The position numbers were made by a program, and so were the translations under genes. Below are positions 1-12,393 of a DNA stretch of 64,000 nt, piece by piece (position 1 is the stretch's first letter; each line of letters opens with the position of its first letter). Below the pieces are notes generated by a model. The model was not told the DNA's origin. It was given only the letters and a program-made list of their open reading frames with translations, and searched no databases. Origin of the DNA: Linnemannia hyalina (Eukaryota > Mortierellomycota > Mortierellomycetes > Mortierellales > Mortierellaceae); the NCBI GenBank assembly GCA_019671135.1, contig JAHRHY010000008.1, positions 558,001-622,000 of the forward strand, in the 5' to 3' direction.

Positions 1-1377
1 TTGCTGGTGCCTACGCCTGCGCTCGAGTAGGAGGCATTATGATGACTCTGGGGGAAGTGGTCATCCATCTGCACGCGGGGCATCACTGAGGGCGAGAAGA
101 TGAGAGGAGGAGGGCTCTGATGTTGGCAGGAGTGAGGGAGGTGTTGTTGGCACCTGGCTTGCCAGAAGAGGGTCTGTGAGCGGCCGTTTGGAGTGGAAGG
201 GAATGGAGAAGAGGCGAGATGTGAACGCGGGGGGGGGGGGGAGGGGGAGGGTATTGGTTCGTAAGGATGGCGAGAGCGGTTGATGGCCCGTTGGAGGTGC
301 AAGGGTGAAAGTTCAGAGAAGAAGAAAAAGAAGGGAAAGGATGAACAAGTGAGGAAGAAGGAAGGTGGAAGTGGAGAAAGGAAAGGACATGGAGTCAGAA
401 AAAGCCCTGGGAGGAACGCAAGTAGAGAATGTGTTGCAGCATATGCGATCATTGATCCTTCCTTGGTCAGGCAGACACACACAGCACCTCCTCCCTTCAT
501 TCTTCATTCATCTCGGACACACAAGGTAATGGTTATTTATCTTTGCGCACCAAGAAATGATCCATGTGGCACACCCATACGCTCCCTCTTCTCTACTCCT
601 CTTCTCGCTTCATTTTGTTTCCCTCCCTTCTATCGCGCGCTTTGACTGCTGTCACAATGGTCACACACGTTGTCCATATTCTCTGTCTGAGAAGAGGAGA
701 GGGCGAAAATTCTAGCTTATCGTGCGTGAAAAAAAAGAGGAAAAAAAAGTGGGTATGGGTTGCACTATATATATACGCGCATTTGCAGTGGTTACGATGG
801 TGCGATGTCGAAGAGACGGAGAAGAAGAAGAAGGAGAAGAGAGAGCCCTACCTCGGTGGTGCAAAGAGAGGGAGGGGGAACTCTCATTCTTCTTCCCTTG
901 AGTTTGTTGGTTGTTTCCCAAAAGGAGCAGCATCCGAAAATTGAATATTACTTTACATTCCCTCCCTTGCCTTGGCTGGATGCTCAATTGGCTTTGAAAT
1001 TTTATATTTTTTCCAGTCGTCTGTGTGCCCAATGTCTCGGACATGGATCTGGATTGGGATACTGTCCTCTACCGCCTTGTCCACTCGATCGGATGTTGTC
1101 TTCTTCTTCTCTCATGCCCCTCTACCTTGGTACTACAAACAGCACAGTCAGTCACTCAGTCTGCCACTCTCTCCCTACCAGTGCGCCTTAATCGACCTCT
1201 TTGTCCGTGTTCCCCCACTTTCATATCTATCGATAACTCTGGTCTCCAATTGCCTCCGCCTCAGGCCACTTGGCCCATGTTTCAGGTTCAATCAATCTGT
1301 CGTTCCTGTTGAACATCGTAAAAAAAACGAAGTGGCCTGATCTGCCCATGCTTCTCGTTGTCGTTGCCTTGACAATG
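1..1377. other. Left-edge intergenic region, possible edge of a minus-strand gene
   Basis: No complete gene is visible. On the minus strand, roughly 1-260 stays open in two frames, with Pro/Ser-rich translations such as QVPTTPPSLLPTSEPSSS in one and a frame running off the left edge in the other. This could be the N-terminal part of a gene extending left of the window, but the start and splicing cannot be fixed. A 13-G run lies near 229-241. The rest, up to the ERG1 promoter, is low-complexity purine/pyrimidine-rich sequence with only short chance reading frames. Confidence 0.3.
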
Positions 1378-1387
1378 TATATAAAAG
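1378..1387 (+). promoter_or_regulatory. TATA box of the squalene epoxidase gene
   Basis: TATATAAAAG lies about 150 nt upstream of the ERG1 start codon and is followed by a pyrimidine-rich leader. This spacing suits a TATA box plus a short 5' UTR. Confidence 0.55.
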
Positions 1388-1535
1388 GTCGACGATGCCG
1401 CCTTTCTTTCTTCTACAAAAAAAACTCAAAGATACCCCACCTCGCCATATCACACCCTGCTTCGCACCTTCCACCTCCATTCTTCGTCCCTTCCTTTTTT
1501 CGTCAACCACTCTTCAATTCTCATAACAAACAATC

Positions 1536-3529
1536 ATGCCCGGAAACATTCCCGCGTTCTCGATTGCAACAAACCCGATCCCCAAGGATGGCTCCGACTA
1601 CGACATGATCGTCGTCGGTGGAGGTGTTCTGGGATCTGCATTCGCTGCTACTTTTGGCAAGCAGGGCAAGCATGTCCTGATGGTTGGTAAGATTAGACTC
1701 TCACTCACTTCTTTTTGCTATGAACGCGTCCTTACATGTTCGACAGTAATGCTAATACCTTTTGATCTTCGCCGTGTCAATCGTCATAGAGCGCGATCTC
1801 AGCGAGCCAGACCGTATTGTCGGAGAGCTGCTCCAGCCCAGCGGCTATAACGCACTCAAGGAGCTCGGCCTTGCTGGTAACAATCTTGCTCTGTCTCTTT
1901 CCGCAATCGTTGGTATGAGAGTTTACACAACGGATCAAAGTATTAACTTTCTATACTACGTAATGTAGACTGCTTGGAGGGCATCGACGCGGTCCCCACC
2001 TACGGCTATACTGTGATGCGTGGCTCCGAGCAAGTGCTTATCCCCTACGCCAACGACAAGGACACCCAGAAGCCTGTCCAAGGTCGCTCTTTCCACCACG
2101 GACGATTTATCCAAAAACTCCGAGCTGCTGCATCGCGGGCGCCAAAGTAAGAATTTTCTCAGCAGGAGCAGGAAGTAGGGCTTTGAGGGAAGAAAATGCG
2201 CACAGGCGACAGGACAGGAATTGACCACATCCCCCTTTTTTCCTTTTTCATTGCGGGGATTAGTGTAACGGTCGTCGAGGCAACGGTTAACAAGGTTCTC
2301 TACAACGACGATGGTGTCCGTGCAACTGGTGTTGCATGCACATTGAAGGGTGCCAACGACAAGAAGCCACTCTGTGATGAGGATGATGCCTTGGAGCAAT
2401 CGCCATCGTCATCAGCTGCTCAGTCTACAACGGTCTACCGTTCGCCGATCGTTGTCATTGCTGACGGTTGCTTCTCAAAGTTTCGCAAGCAGTTCCTTGG
2501 CAAGAGCGTCAGCATTTCTTCTCACTTTGTCGGGTAAGCTACAGCTTTCTTTCGAACGAGTGCTTCCGTGTCCTTTGACAAGAATGCCTCAGCTAACCAT
2601 ATGGATACTATTGACATGTCAATAGAATTGTGCTCAAGGACTACATCCCTCCAGCCAAGGAACACGGAAATGTCATCCTCGCCATCCCTTCGCCTATCCT
2701 CATGTACCAGATCTCGCCCACAGAAACTCGCATGTTGATCGACGTCCCCGGCAAGCTGCCCTCAGTTTCCTCGGGTGCCTTGCGCTCATACCTCGAGAGC
2801 TCAGTCAAACCGCAACTGCCCAAGGCAGCCCAGACACCCTTCATGAAGGCCCTCGAGACCCAAAGACTTCGCACCATGCCCAACAGCTTCTTGCCCCCTT
2901 CTACCACCTCTGAACTGGGAGTCATTGTATTGGGAGATGCTATGAACATGAGACATCCCTTGACGGGCGGCGGTATGACAGTGGCGTTGAACGATGTGGT
3001 GTATTTGAGGGATTTGTTGCAGGGTAATGTGTTGACGGATCAGGAGGTGACGATGGTCCAGATGGAGTTGTTCTTCTGGAAGAGAAAGGAGCTCACTTCT
3101 GTCATCAACATCCTCGCCGAGGCACTCTATACCCTCTTCTCCGCCTCAAGTAAGTACTTACCCGCGTTCTCTACTTTTATGATTTTTTGAGCTGATACAT
3201 CAAACCCTCCTTTGCCAACAACCCTTCCCACTCACTTCTGATAAACCTTAGACGACAACTTGATTGCACTCCGAAACGGTTGCTTCAGCTACTTCCAGCA
3301 GGGCGGCGAATGCACCCAGGGTCCCGTCGACCTCCTCTCTGGCATGAACCGCAGCCGGAAAACACTTGCCTATCACTTTTACCGTGTCGCTTTCCATTCG
3401 ATCTGGCTGTTGTTCCACAATGCTTCCTCATTTGCAGAGTTCCCTCTGTTGTTTGTAAGGGCACTATGCATCTTCTGGACCGCTTGCGTGGTCTTCCTGC
3501 CCCTTGTCTGGTCTGAGTGCTGGGCATAA
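1536..3529 (+). CDS. ERG1: Squalene epoxidase (squalene monooxygenase)
   Basis: Flavin monooxygenase that converts squalene to 2,3-oxidosqualene, an early step of ergosterol synthesis at the ER/lipid droplet. Six exons: 1536-1686, 1790-1876, 1969-2146, 2264-2533, 2626-3149 and 3252-3529. All phases close and give 495 aa, which matches the roughly 496 aa of yeast Erg1. Visible features are an N-terminal dinucleotide-binding motif (VVGGGVLG, residues ~26-33), the acidic ribose-binding Glu followed by RDLSEPDRIVGELLQPSG, the ADG motif of FAD monooxygenases near residue 206, and the second FAD motif GDAMNMRHPLTGGGM near residue 330. The last exon ends in hydrophobic segments consistent with membrane association. 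The start is the first ATG after a CT-rich leader. Introns are 85-117 nt with standard GT-AG ends. Confidence 0.96.
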
Positions 3530-4996
3530 GATACCTTCCATACCATTGAACATCGAAATAAATAAAAACAACATTGAATAAAGGGCCGGCTGGGCGACTA
3601 TGGAGATGAAAGTGCAACTCGATCGAAAAGTGAGGATACAGTGTTGTTTCGATCCCATCCCAAGGCGACGCATCGATTTATTACATTCAAAGAAATATAT
3701 ACCACTATCTCCTCCGACAAATGAATTCGGTCGCGCTGATCCTGCTTTTTTTGAAGACGTCGGAACTTGAGCACATGCGTCGTGTATATATGAAATGAAC
3801 AAAAAAAAGCGTTAGTACCGTTTTACACCACTAGTCATCGATCGCGACACCCGTAGAAAAAGTGTGTCCAAAGCAAAAAAGAAGGGCAATGGTACCGCTC
3901 TAAAAGCGAGAACATATCGAGTGTCTTTTTGCACTTTCAATGTTTTTTGACGGAACAAAAGAAACTGACAAGACATACGACGTGAACGGCGGTATTTTGC
4001 GTGTTCTGCCTAGGCGACAATCTGCTAAAGTCACAAAGTGTTCACGATTGACTGTGACAGAAATTGTGTGTGTGGGGGGGAGGAGTGTCCAAACCCAAGA
4101 GGAGTAGATGGTGGAGGTGAGCAGGGGTTTGGATTCCAAGCCTGCGACCCTTGTTCCTCCTTGAAGTATCTTACAGTCGGGGAGAGGGGGGATGGAAATT
4201 GGCAAAGAAATGATTGACTGTTAGACAGGAGGCCGGCAACCAACACAATCCCTACCACTACTGCGCCGTCCATTAGGGGAAGGAAGAAGGAAACACGAAT
4301 AAACGCGCCAATGGAAAGGGAGAAAGAGGATAGGAGAAAAAAAGTAAAGGAAAGAAAAAAATAAAATAGGAAACCCAATGGCAAAGTAAAGGCTGGGCCA
4401 TATAACACTCAGGCATGACTCTACTGGTTGAAAACTCTCTACCTCACTGATCACAGCAACATTCCTAGGCGTATCTTCCCTTGCCCATGCAAAAAGAAAA
4501 AGAAAAACGGGAGGGAGCACTGGTTATGGGTCTTTTCTAGCAACGCACCTCTGGTTCCACTCTTTCTTCGTTCCTCAACTATGAATGTTGGGAGGAGGGA
4601 CGAGGAGAAGAATGTTCTGGAGGTAGAGGGTACGGCGAAGGAGACCTGACACCGACGAGTGCTATGCAAGCGATGTTCCTATTGCGGTCGTCAATCGACT
4701 TAAGAAAGACTGCAATGAACCTCCACAAGCTGGTAGAGGCAACCAGTAGCGCAACCTTAAGCACAAGTTCAGGGAAGTGGGATATGAGCGACAATGGACG
4801 CGATAATTACGTCACCGAAGCATTTTATCACTGCATCCACTGCGGCCTACCCACACTACACTTGAGCGTGTTCGTAGCCAAATGTGGAAAATGCTACCCA
4901 CACACGCGTCAAAGCCATAAATTTGGAGGGATTGGTGGACCTTTCCACTTTCTTACTTTCTTACATTTCACACTTACGCATTCAAGACACACAGCC
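3530..4996. other. Intergenic region between ERG1 and the Rpn13-like gene
   Basis: This contains the ERG1 3' UTR (AATAAATAAAA near 3556-3565 may serve polyadenylation) and the upstream region of the next gene. It is rich in A, G and simple pyrimidine tracts. The open frames on both strands are short and low in complexity. I see no RNA gene or repeat of note. Confidence 0.5.
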
Positions 4997-6453
4997 ATGG
5001 CATCAGCAACGAAACTGCCTCTCTTGGAATTCAAAGCCGGCCGCTGCTTCAGGACCACAGGAACCGACACCGTCAAACCAGACCCCACCAAAGGGTAACG
5101 CCCAATGCCATTCCCCCTCAACTCATTCTGAATGTTGGCGACGACTTTTATGACAACAAGCCATCCTCCAGACTCTAACTTGTCACCACACTCTCTCTTT
5201 CACACAAATAGGCTGGTGTATCTGGAGGAGGAAGACGGTTTGATGCATTTTTTCTGGAAGAACAGGACATCCGGCGAAATTGAAGACGTAAGAGGCCATA
5301 CCGCCTTTATTTCGCATTCTTGAACGATAGAACCAACTTGCATACTTAACACTAGCAACTTATGTCACGTATATATCTAGGACCTAATCTTATTCCCGGG
5401 AGACGCAGAACTGATCGCGGTACCACAATGCACGACAGGACGAGTAGTCATGCTCCAATTCAAGTCGTCCTCACAGAAGCTCTTTTACTGGCTCCAAGAG
5501 GTCAGCACCGCACGGGACCAAATAATCTTGCAACATGTCAATTCTTTGATTCACTCACAGGAGGATGAAGAAGAGGAGTATCTGGATGAGGATGCTGCCA
5601 TGGGAGACGTTGAAGGTACGGATGGGAGGAGCTTTGAAGCAGGAGTATGGATATGTGCTGTGACTGGACATTCGTCAATTGATAGGGGTTCTGAAACTAA
5701 CCTGGTTGAAATGGCTACGTTATATACTTGAATAGCTGCACCGGCTTCAGAATCAGCATCTACAATTGCGCCATCAGCAGCGTTCGCCCCTGCAGCACCC
5801 GTTTCTACTTCTACTACCAACCTTACTTCAACAGCTCCCGCCGGGGCAGCAGCAGCAGGTGGCTCTTCCTTGACAGCACAGCAGATGGATCAACTGCGCC
5901 ATCTCCTCGGAGGTCTTCAAGTGCCTCGTAAGTCTCGAGCGCTACCAGGAAAAGTCTCAATTGCGTCAACAGACAACCTGCAACAAATGCTTCCTAAAAC
6001 AGCTCATCTTATTCATTTAACCCTTAACACATAGAAGCGGCACAGAGATCAAATCTTCGTCTGGACCATATTCTGACACCAGGAGCAGTAGCACCACTGC
6101 TGAACAACCCAGAAATCTGTGCAGCACTCTTCCCACACCTCCCTGAATCTTCCGAGAGGACGCCAGAGGAGATCCAGGCCATTGTTCGGACCCCTCAGTT
6201 CTCACAGGCTTTGGTGTCTTTGAGCACTGCGCTTGAGTCGGGGCAATTGGGTCCGTTATTGAGACAGTTTGGACTTGGACCTAATGCTGGCAATGGTAAG
6301 GAGACTGTTGATTATCGTGAGTTACGAAGGAATGGTCTTTGCATTGATCAGTCGCGGAGTGCTAACATTTTGACTTTTGCTGTGTCTGTTTTGATAGGTG
6401 TGGAAGGGTTCCTGAGCGCGATTCAGGAACAGGCGAAGAAGGACAAGAAATAG
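4997..6453 (+). CDS. RPN13: Proteasomal ubiquitin receptor Rpn13/ADRM1-like
   Basis: Regulatory-particle subunit of the 26S proteasome that binds ubiquitin and, in ADRM1-type proteins, the deubiquitinase UCH37. Six exons (4997-5094, 5212-5287, 5381-5615, 5736-5927, 6035-6295, 6398-6453) give 305 aa. The N-terminal Pru domain is clear: LLEFKAGRC, then GLVYLEEEDGLMHFFWKNR, then DLILFPGDAEL and KLFYWLQE. An acidic stretch (EDEEEEYLDED) and an Ala/Ser/Thr-rich linker follow. The C-terminal DEUBAD domain is also present (LTPGAVAPLLNNPEIC, TPEEIQAIVRTPQFSQAL, ALESGQLGPLLRQFGL). So this is the long ADRM1 form with DEUBAD; S. cerevisiae Rpn13 has only the Pru domain. A possible intron at the LQE/VST junction was rejected because the reading frame there aligns with the end of the Pru domain. 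Confidence 0.93.
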
Positions 6454-6613
6454 CGCATACCACATCCTTATTGTAACCAACAAATAAACGGGATTCGCTT
6501 TTGGAAAATATTCAATGCTAATGGTGATTTGTATTTCAGTGTATTCCTATTCAACAGCCAAATCCAAGATCTCTTTCTTTCTTAATTCACAGCACGCTCC
6601 CTCCTGTGACTAT

Positions 6614-8703
6614 TCAAGACCGTTTTGAAGGCTCCTCCAAACCCATCGCAAATCGCATGATCTCGTTCTTGATAGGCCCCATCTTGTCAACAGCAGTGAG
6701 TCCCAAAGAGCGAGCCCAGACAACAGGGCCGAAATCTGTGTTGTACAGCTTTGACAGTTTGTCGACCGTGCCCAACATGGCCAAGTTTGGCAAGAAGCGC
6801 TCGCTCGAGTATGGAGTCAACGAATGAATGTTTCCTAAGATTATCATACGAGAAGGGTGGGTGGTACAAGGTGTTACTTTTCTTGTCGGAGCATGGAAAT
6901 AATTTGAACAAGAATTAGTTTCATGCAATATGGTATGTGTCTGCATTTGGGTTTACCGATGTCGGATCCGCTGAGGAGACTTGTTTCGATGACACGGGCA
7001 AGGCACTCAACATCAGCCAGACCCTGGTTCAATCCCTGACCAGCAAGAGGGTGGACGGTGTGGGCAGCATCTCTATACCAATGAATTGTAACTTAGTTCC
7101 ACGTTAGTGAACATAACCTCAGCGCAAGAGTGCACATTTAACGATGTCAGGCAACCAATTGACGTACCCGACAAGGACAACGCGGTCTTCGACATAGCTG
7201 CTCGAGTTCCTCATCCTCAAGGGGAAGGGGGCTCTGCTGTTCTCCTGGACGTCAACGACTCTTGGGGGTTTGGCATCACCCTGGGAGCTGCTGCCACCAC
7301 GGATCATGGTCTGAGATGCCTCCTGATCATGAACACTCGTCCTCCATTCGATCTCCTTCTGAAAGTCAACGAGAGGCTCGCCATTGGGTCCAATGTTTTT
7401 GTACAAATACTCAAGCTCCGCAGGGCTGGCGCTGAAGGCTGCGTTGACCAGTGCGCAAAAATCACGAGCGGGCAACTTTTTGAGATCCTGAGCAATCTTA
7501 GGTGTTGTTGACCAGACTAAACTTGCGTAGCCATTGTTCAACTAGATCATAATCAATTTCGTGAGACAATGTGATTAATGACTTTGACATATACCGCAGC
7601 AAGCAAATATGCAAGGATCAAGTTGTGGCTATCACTTACAGGCAACATTGCGATGGGTCCGGTGGGCAAGAACCTCTGCCAGGCGATTCCCTTGCCTTGT
7701 CCAGGTGCAGTCGAAGTCGAGGGATCAATCTGAAGGGTACCGACTAGACCGAATTGCGAGTAGTCCCATCCAAGAGACTCAATTTTGGCGAACGATCTGA
7801 CGGGAGAATTGACACCGTCCGCGCCAACCAAGAGCCTCGTCACTAGGGTCTTGCCGTTATCCAATTGAACAGCAGGCCAGTCCCCCTGAGGCTGCGCAGA
7901 TTCGCCCTGCTCAGTAGTGATTCCCTGCACCTTGGTCTTTTCAAAAATATCCAACTTGACTCCACGAGCCTGGTGACCCACAAGCTGCTTCTGCAGCCCA
8001 TACTGGACATGCAAGTTCTCTGTCATCCATGCCAGGGGCGAAGCCTCCTTGTTGCCATCCAAATTCTCCTGGTTAGTGCTGCTGTTGACGCCGGGTGGCG
8101 TTGGGATGTTTCCTGAAAAGACCTGGTGCAAGAAGCTAGACTGGATACCGTCCACATCGGCAGCATCAAATGTAATCCTGGCACCACTGACACCATCCCA
8201 AACCTGCATCCCCTCACAGGCGGCGACACGGGACGAATCTAGCTCCGACCAGACACCAATCTTTTTCAAGAAGGCGACAGATTTGGGTGTGAGGGAAGAA
8301 ACGCGGTTGGAGTATTGATCGGGACGAGGGGACCACTTGATATGGTTACTGAGGTCAAAGGCCTCAATGAGCGCGATCTTCAATGTGCTAGAAGCCTTAT
8401 TGGACGCTAAAGTTTAAGTGTCAATTCAGAGGAAGGCGTTATAAATTAGTTCGGAAACTGTGCGCATTTTTTGGAGGAGAGGATCAGTAGTTACGTCTGC
8501 AGGGGTAACATACCAAGGGCACATGCCAAGGCACTTCCGGCAATGCCTCCTCCGACGATAACGACGTCGTATTCCTCCGTTGCTGTTGCTGCCGCTTTGG
8601 CCTCTGTTGACTGGAAGCGAATGGCAGCCATGGGCTGGTGAAGGCGGGAAGACAAAGGGTTACGGATCCCTGTCCTTACGGCGCGAGCGAGTAAACTTGA
8701 CAT
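6614..8703 (-). CDS. COQ6: Ubiquinone biosynthesis FAD monooxygenase COQ6
   Basis: Mitochondrial flavin monooxygenase of coenzyme Q biosynthesis (C5 ring hydroxylation in the CoQ synthome). Exons on the minus strand: 8514-8703, 7640-8406, 7168-7541, 6957-7072 and 6614-6834, giving 555 aa, longer than yeast Coq6 (479 aa). The N-terminus is Arg-rich and hydrophobic (MSSLLARAVRTG...) and fits a mitochondrial presequence. FAD motif 1 (VVIVGGGIAGSALACALA) is at residues ~47-64. The mid-protein DG motif is LLVGADGVNSPVR. The C-terminal motif VVLVGDAAHTVHPLAGQG spans the junction of exons 3 and 4. The family-typical ALIEAFDLS and NRVSSLTPKSVAFL are also present. The frame is open further upstream to 8895, but MSSLL fits a targeting signal best. 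The extra length comes from inserts before motif 3 and around residues 120-160. Confidence 0.94.
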
Positions 8704-10098
8704 TACTGGTTGTGAAGTCGACACTGAGTCTTGTTGTTGTTTTTGTTGATGTGTTGTTGGGCGGGGTGATGAATGTGTGAGGTGGAGTAGGACGTGTGTG
8801 TTACGGAATTGCGAAAAAAGACAAGGGGTGGTGCGGAGCCGCTTCCCTTTGAGGTCACTTTCGCACGCACGCGAGAACCACCGGAGCACAGTCACAGCAA
8901 CAACTTAAAAATGAACACCCTTGGGCAAAATCAACAAACATCGCGTTTCAACTCTTCCTTTCCCTCTCGCCTTTCACACCTTGAACTTCCACTCCCTTCC
9001 CTACCCCCTGGACACGACACTCACTTCCCGCCCCACCACATCTACTCTCCTCTTCTACCTCATCTGTCTCCTTCGTCCCTGATCATGGTTGCTTTTCGAG
9101 TGCCACTTCCGTTGTTTTGAGCACAACTGACCGCTCTTTCTCTGCTTGGGGTTGTTTTTAGTTGAAAGCACTAATGAACGACAATAGACTAAGTACCTCT
9201 CTTTTAAAGAACCACTCCTGCCTTGCAGCGAAGTACCCTTGGAAACAAATTGCTTTTGGGCTGTCGCTTCTCCTTCTTAGACTTGCAGCACTTGAGAAGG
9301 ATGAGGGCGTTGCAAAGAAAGTCCATTGCAGATAGGAACCAGCTACTTGTTCGTGGTGTCCCCGTCTCTTAACCACGATAAAAGTCTCCTCACCGTCCTG
9401 CGACAAAAAAATATTAGAAAAGCGTTGATGGTTCTCTTTGGTCTTGAGTTGAAAGGGGATAGCTCTGTTCTTGTTCATAGGTGCTTTCACCTCTCGAGTT
9501 ACCGGTCTTGCTACAGCCACTATCACAGGCAAAATATGTAACAATAGCAAGCAAGGCGAGTCTTTAGTAGCGTATGAGCAGAGGCGCTCTTATCTTGTCC
9601 ACGGCCATCGTGTTGGAGGGGCGGAGGCGTTGAATGAACAAGATTTGCGCAAGGAATAACAAAAATATAGAAAGATATGAATAAAACACCTTTCTTTGTA
9701 TCTCTCTCCTCTTCAATGCCCCACTTATCCTTGCTTGCTTCCTCGTCAATCTCTGCGCCGTCATTGTCTTTTCCTACTTTATTTTCACTCCCAGACTCTC
9801 TGGCTCTCTCTCCCTCGTTCTCTCACTTTAATGACTTTAATCTGAACGCAGTGAGAGACTCTTAACTAACGAGGTCGTCTTCATTGTTTTCATGTTGATG
9901 GAGTCCTGAGTGTAAATCACCAAGGGCTGTTTCAGCACACCCGCCACCAAATTACGTGCAGCTTTAATACGGGGGACGTGCTCATTTTTATGTTTCCCAC
10001 CTTCTATTCTTCCCACAACACCTTTTAGCCTTTTTTACTCTCACGGCAACCAGTCTTTACTACTACATCTATACGTGAAAATACTATCGATCGTCACC
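8704..10098. other. Divergent intergenic region between COQ6 and DMC1
   Basis: These 1.4 kb separate two divergently transcribed genes and must hold both promoters. The sequence is CT-rich near 8930-9080 and 9690-9840 (plus-strand view). A 130-codon minus-strand frame at 9158-9550 has no ATG at its start and no recognisable domain. No tRNA, repeat or mobile element is apparent. Confidence 0.45.
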
Positions 10099-12009
10099 AT
10101 GTCTATGGATCAAGTTGTCCGCGACAAGAATGACCCCATCGAGGAGGAAGAGGACGAGGTCACTCCGCTTACGTTCTTGTTTCTGTTCCGTACCATGGAT
10201 GTTGACTCTTCCCACCACCGGCACAAACAAACTAATAATACTACCTCCTTTTCTGTCTTTCTATCCCTCTCTTTGCTTTTTTTACATCGTTCAACGAACA
10301 CAGGAGCTCTTCTTCACTGGTAGCGTCTCCGCCTGCTTTCGCCGTCTCTGGCAAGATCGACCTGAATCGTTAAACTTTACGCGCAAAATTTGGTTACGTA
10401 CCGTGCATAACCTGTCAAAGTCTCCTTCGCTCTATCTTTTGTCCATCTCGCATAGATGTCGACGAACTGCAGAACCACGGTATTAACGCTGCCGACATCA
10501 CCAAGCTCAAGCAAGCTGGTGTCTGCACCATCAAGGTACGCTCCTCGTCAGGATTTGTCTTCGTTGACTTTTGTGCTTTACTCTTTTTTGGTGAGAACTC
10601 AGCACCTAACTGAAACCACTTGCTTCCATCTGTAGTGCGTCCAAATGACAACCAAGAAGAACTTGTGCCGCATCAAGGGATTCTCAGAGGTGAGCATAAT
10701 CTGATCAACCGAGAGTTTGAGTGTTCATCCAAATTAAGCTCACACACCAAACATCTTAATATCAATATGGTAGGCCAAGGTCGAGAAGCTCAAGGAGGCA
10801 GCAGCCAAGCTTCACAACGCCTCTTTTATTACTGGTCTCGAGTACAGCGTTCAGCGCAAGAAAGTCTTGACCATCTCCACTGGCTCCAAGCAACTGGACG
10901 GGCTTATTGGAGGTAAGTAGCGTCTCTCGCAATTTAACTCGCAGGGTTCGCTCTCACTTTTATATTCTTGACTTGAGACCAATACATTCGCCTCCTCTCT
11001 TGTGCCTTCTAGGCGGGATTCAAACAATGGCGATCACGGAGGCGTTTGGCGAGTTCCGAACGGGCAAGACTCAGATCGCGCATACTCTCTGTGTGATCGC
11101 TCAGCTCCCCCTCGAGATGGGCGGAGGCAACGGCAAAGTAAGCTTTCTGTTGTTTTGGTTGCGATGAGGAATCGAGAATATGCTTAACCTATCGCCACAT
11201 CTGACCCACGCTCCCTATTCTAATATAACTAGGCTGCCTTTATTGATACCGAGGGAACGTTCCGTCACGAGAGAATCAAGTCGATCGCCGAGCGCTTTGG
11301 GATCGACGCTGAAGCTTCCCTTGAAAACATTCTTGTTGCTCGTGCCTACAACTCGGAGCACCAGATGGACCTCATCACCGAGGTCGCAGCACGATTTGCC
11401 GAGGAGAGAGGCATCTTTCGACTTTTGGTAAGCTATTCAACGCATGTCTACCCTTATAGAAGCTCACAGGAGAGCGCAACAACAGTTCGCGATACTGATT
11501 CCATTTACTCTCCACCTCGGTTTCTTTTTAACCTTCGTAGGTGATCGACAGCATCATTGCCCTCTTCCGAACTGACTTTTCTGGTCGAGGAGAGTTGTCC
11601 GAGAGACAGCAGAAGCTGAACCAGATGTTGAGCCGACTTGTCAAGATCGCCGAAGAGTTCAACGTTGCTATTTACTTGACCAACCAGGTCCAGTCAGATC
11701 CAGGCGGAGGTCTCACCTTCGTCGCGGATCCCAAGAAGCCTGTTGGTGGCCACATCTTGGCCCATGCTTCGACAACCCGCCTTTACCTCCGAAAGGGGCG
11801 AGGCGAAGAACGTATCGCCAAGGTCTACGACAGTCCCGATGTTCCCGAGGCTGAAGCCCGTAAGTCTAGTACATTTGATAGCAAGGTTAGGGATGGTTCA
11901 CGTTCGTCTTTTTTCTGCAATACCACTACTGACTAAGCCCTTCTTCCTTATCTTCGCATATGGTTTAGCCTACGCCATTTCTGCAGGAGGTATCGTTGAT
12001 GTCAGCTAA
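10099..12009 (+). CDS. DMC1: Meiotic recombinase Dmc1
   Basis: RecA-family strand-exchange ATPase specific to meiosis. Nine exons: 10099-10158, 10304-10319, 10456-10535, 10636-10689, 10774-10912, 11013-11137, 11233-11427, 11541-11859 and 11969-12009. They give 342 aa, normal for Dmc1. The N-terminal domain ([20 protein letters not shown]) and helix-hairpin-helix ([19 protein letters not shown]) match Dmc1 better than Rad51. Walker A is GEFRTGKT (residues 129-136). Walker B is LLVIDS (ending near residue 227). The conserved [19 protein letters not shown] and [20 protein letters not shown] blocks follow, and the protein ends [11 protein letters not shown]. Exon 2 is a 16-nt microexon coding ELFFT. 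Intron 1 has a weak donor (GTCACT), so the exon 1/2 splice is the least certain. A functional Dmc1 implies that the lineage retains, or recently retained, meiotic recombination. Confidence 0.93.
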
Positions 12010-12393
12010 ATGCTGCAAAGGCCAATTTGCCGTTGGTCCCTTGAGCGGACATACCACAGTGGCGTGAACTTTTCACACCTTGATTTTTTTCTTCTTTGCT
12101 TCGTCTATGTATTTTAAATATCCTTTTTGTTTGCGCCGTTGCCGAACCTCTCTCCGTTTGTTGCTCCTTTGACTTTACTCAATCCTCCCCTCAAATGACT
12201 AGGTTGTCTACTAAGCCTCGACCACACTTTTTTTTTCTAAGGGCGCTTCGAGAATAATAACGAATTCCAATAAATCGCCAAGACCGCGCCGTTGTTGTCT
12301 TTCTTCGCTTCTTTTAAGACGTTGAGTCGTTACCCCATCCGCTCACAGCCACACTCGCCAACCATTTTTGCACGAGACCGACCATCCGCCATA

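Noticed and set aside
5489..5562. Possible intron (GAG|GTCAGC...CACAG) in the Rpn13-like gene
   Set aside because: The segment is in frame and its VNSLI region aligns with the end of the Pru domain, so it is coding.
9158..9550. 130-codon minus-strand frame between COQ6 and DMC1
   Set aside because: No ATG at its beginning, no known motif, and it lies in a divergent promoter region.
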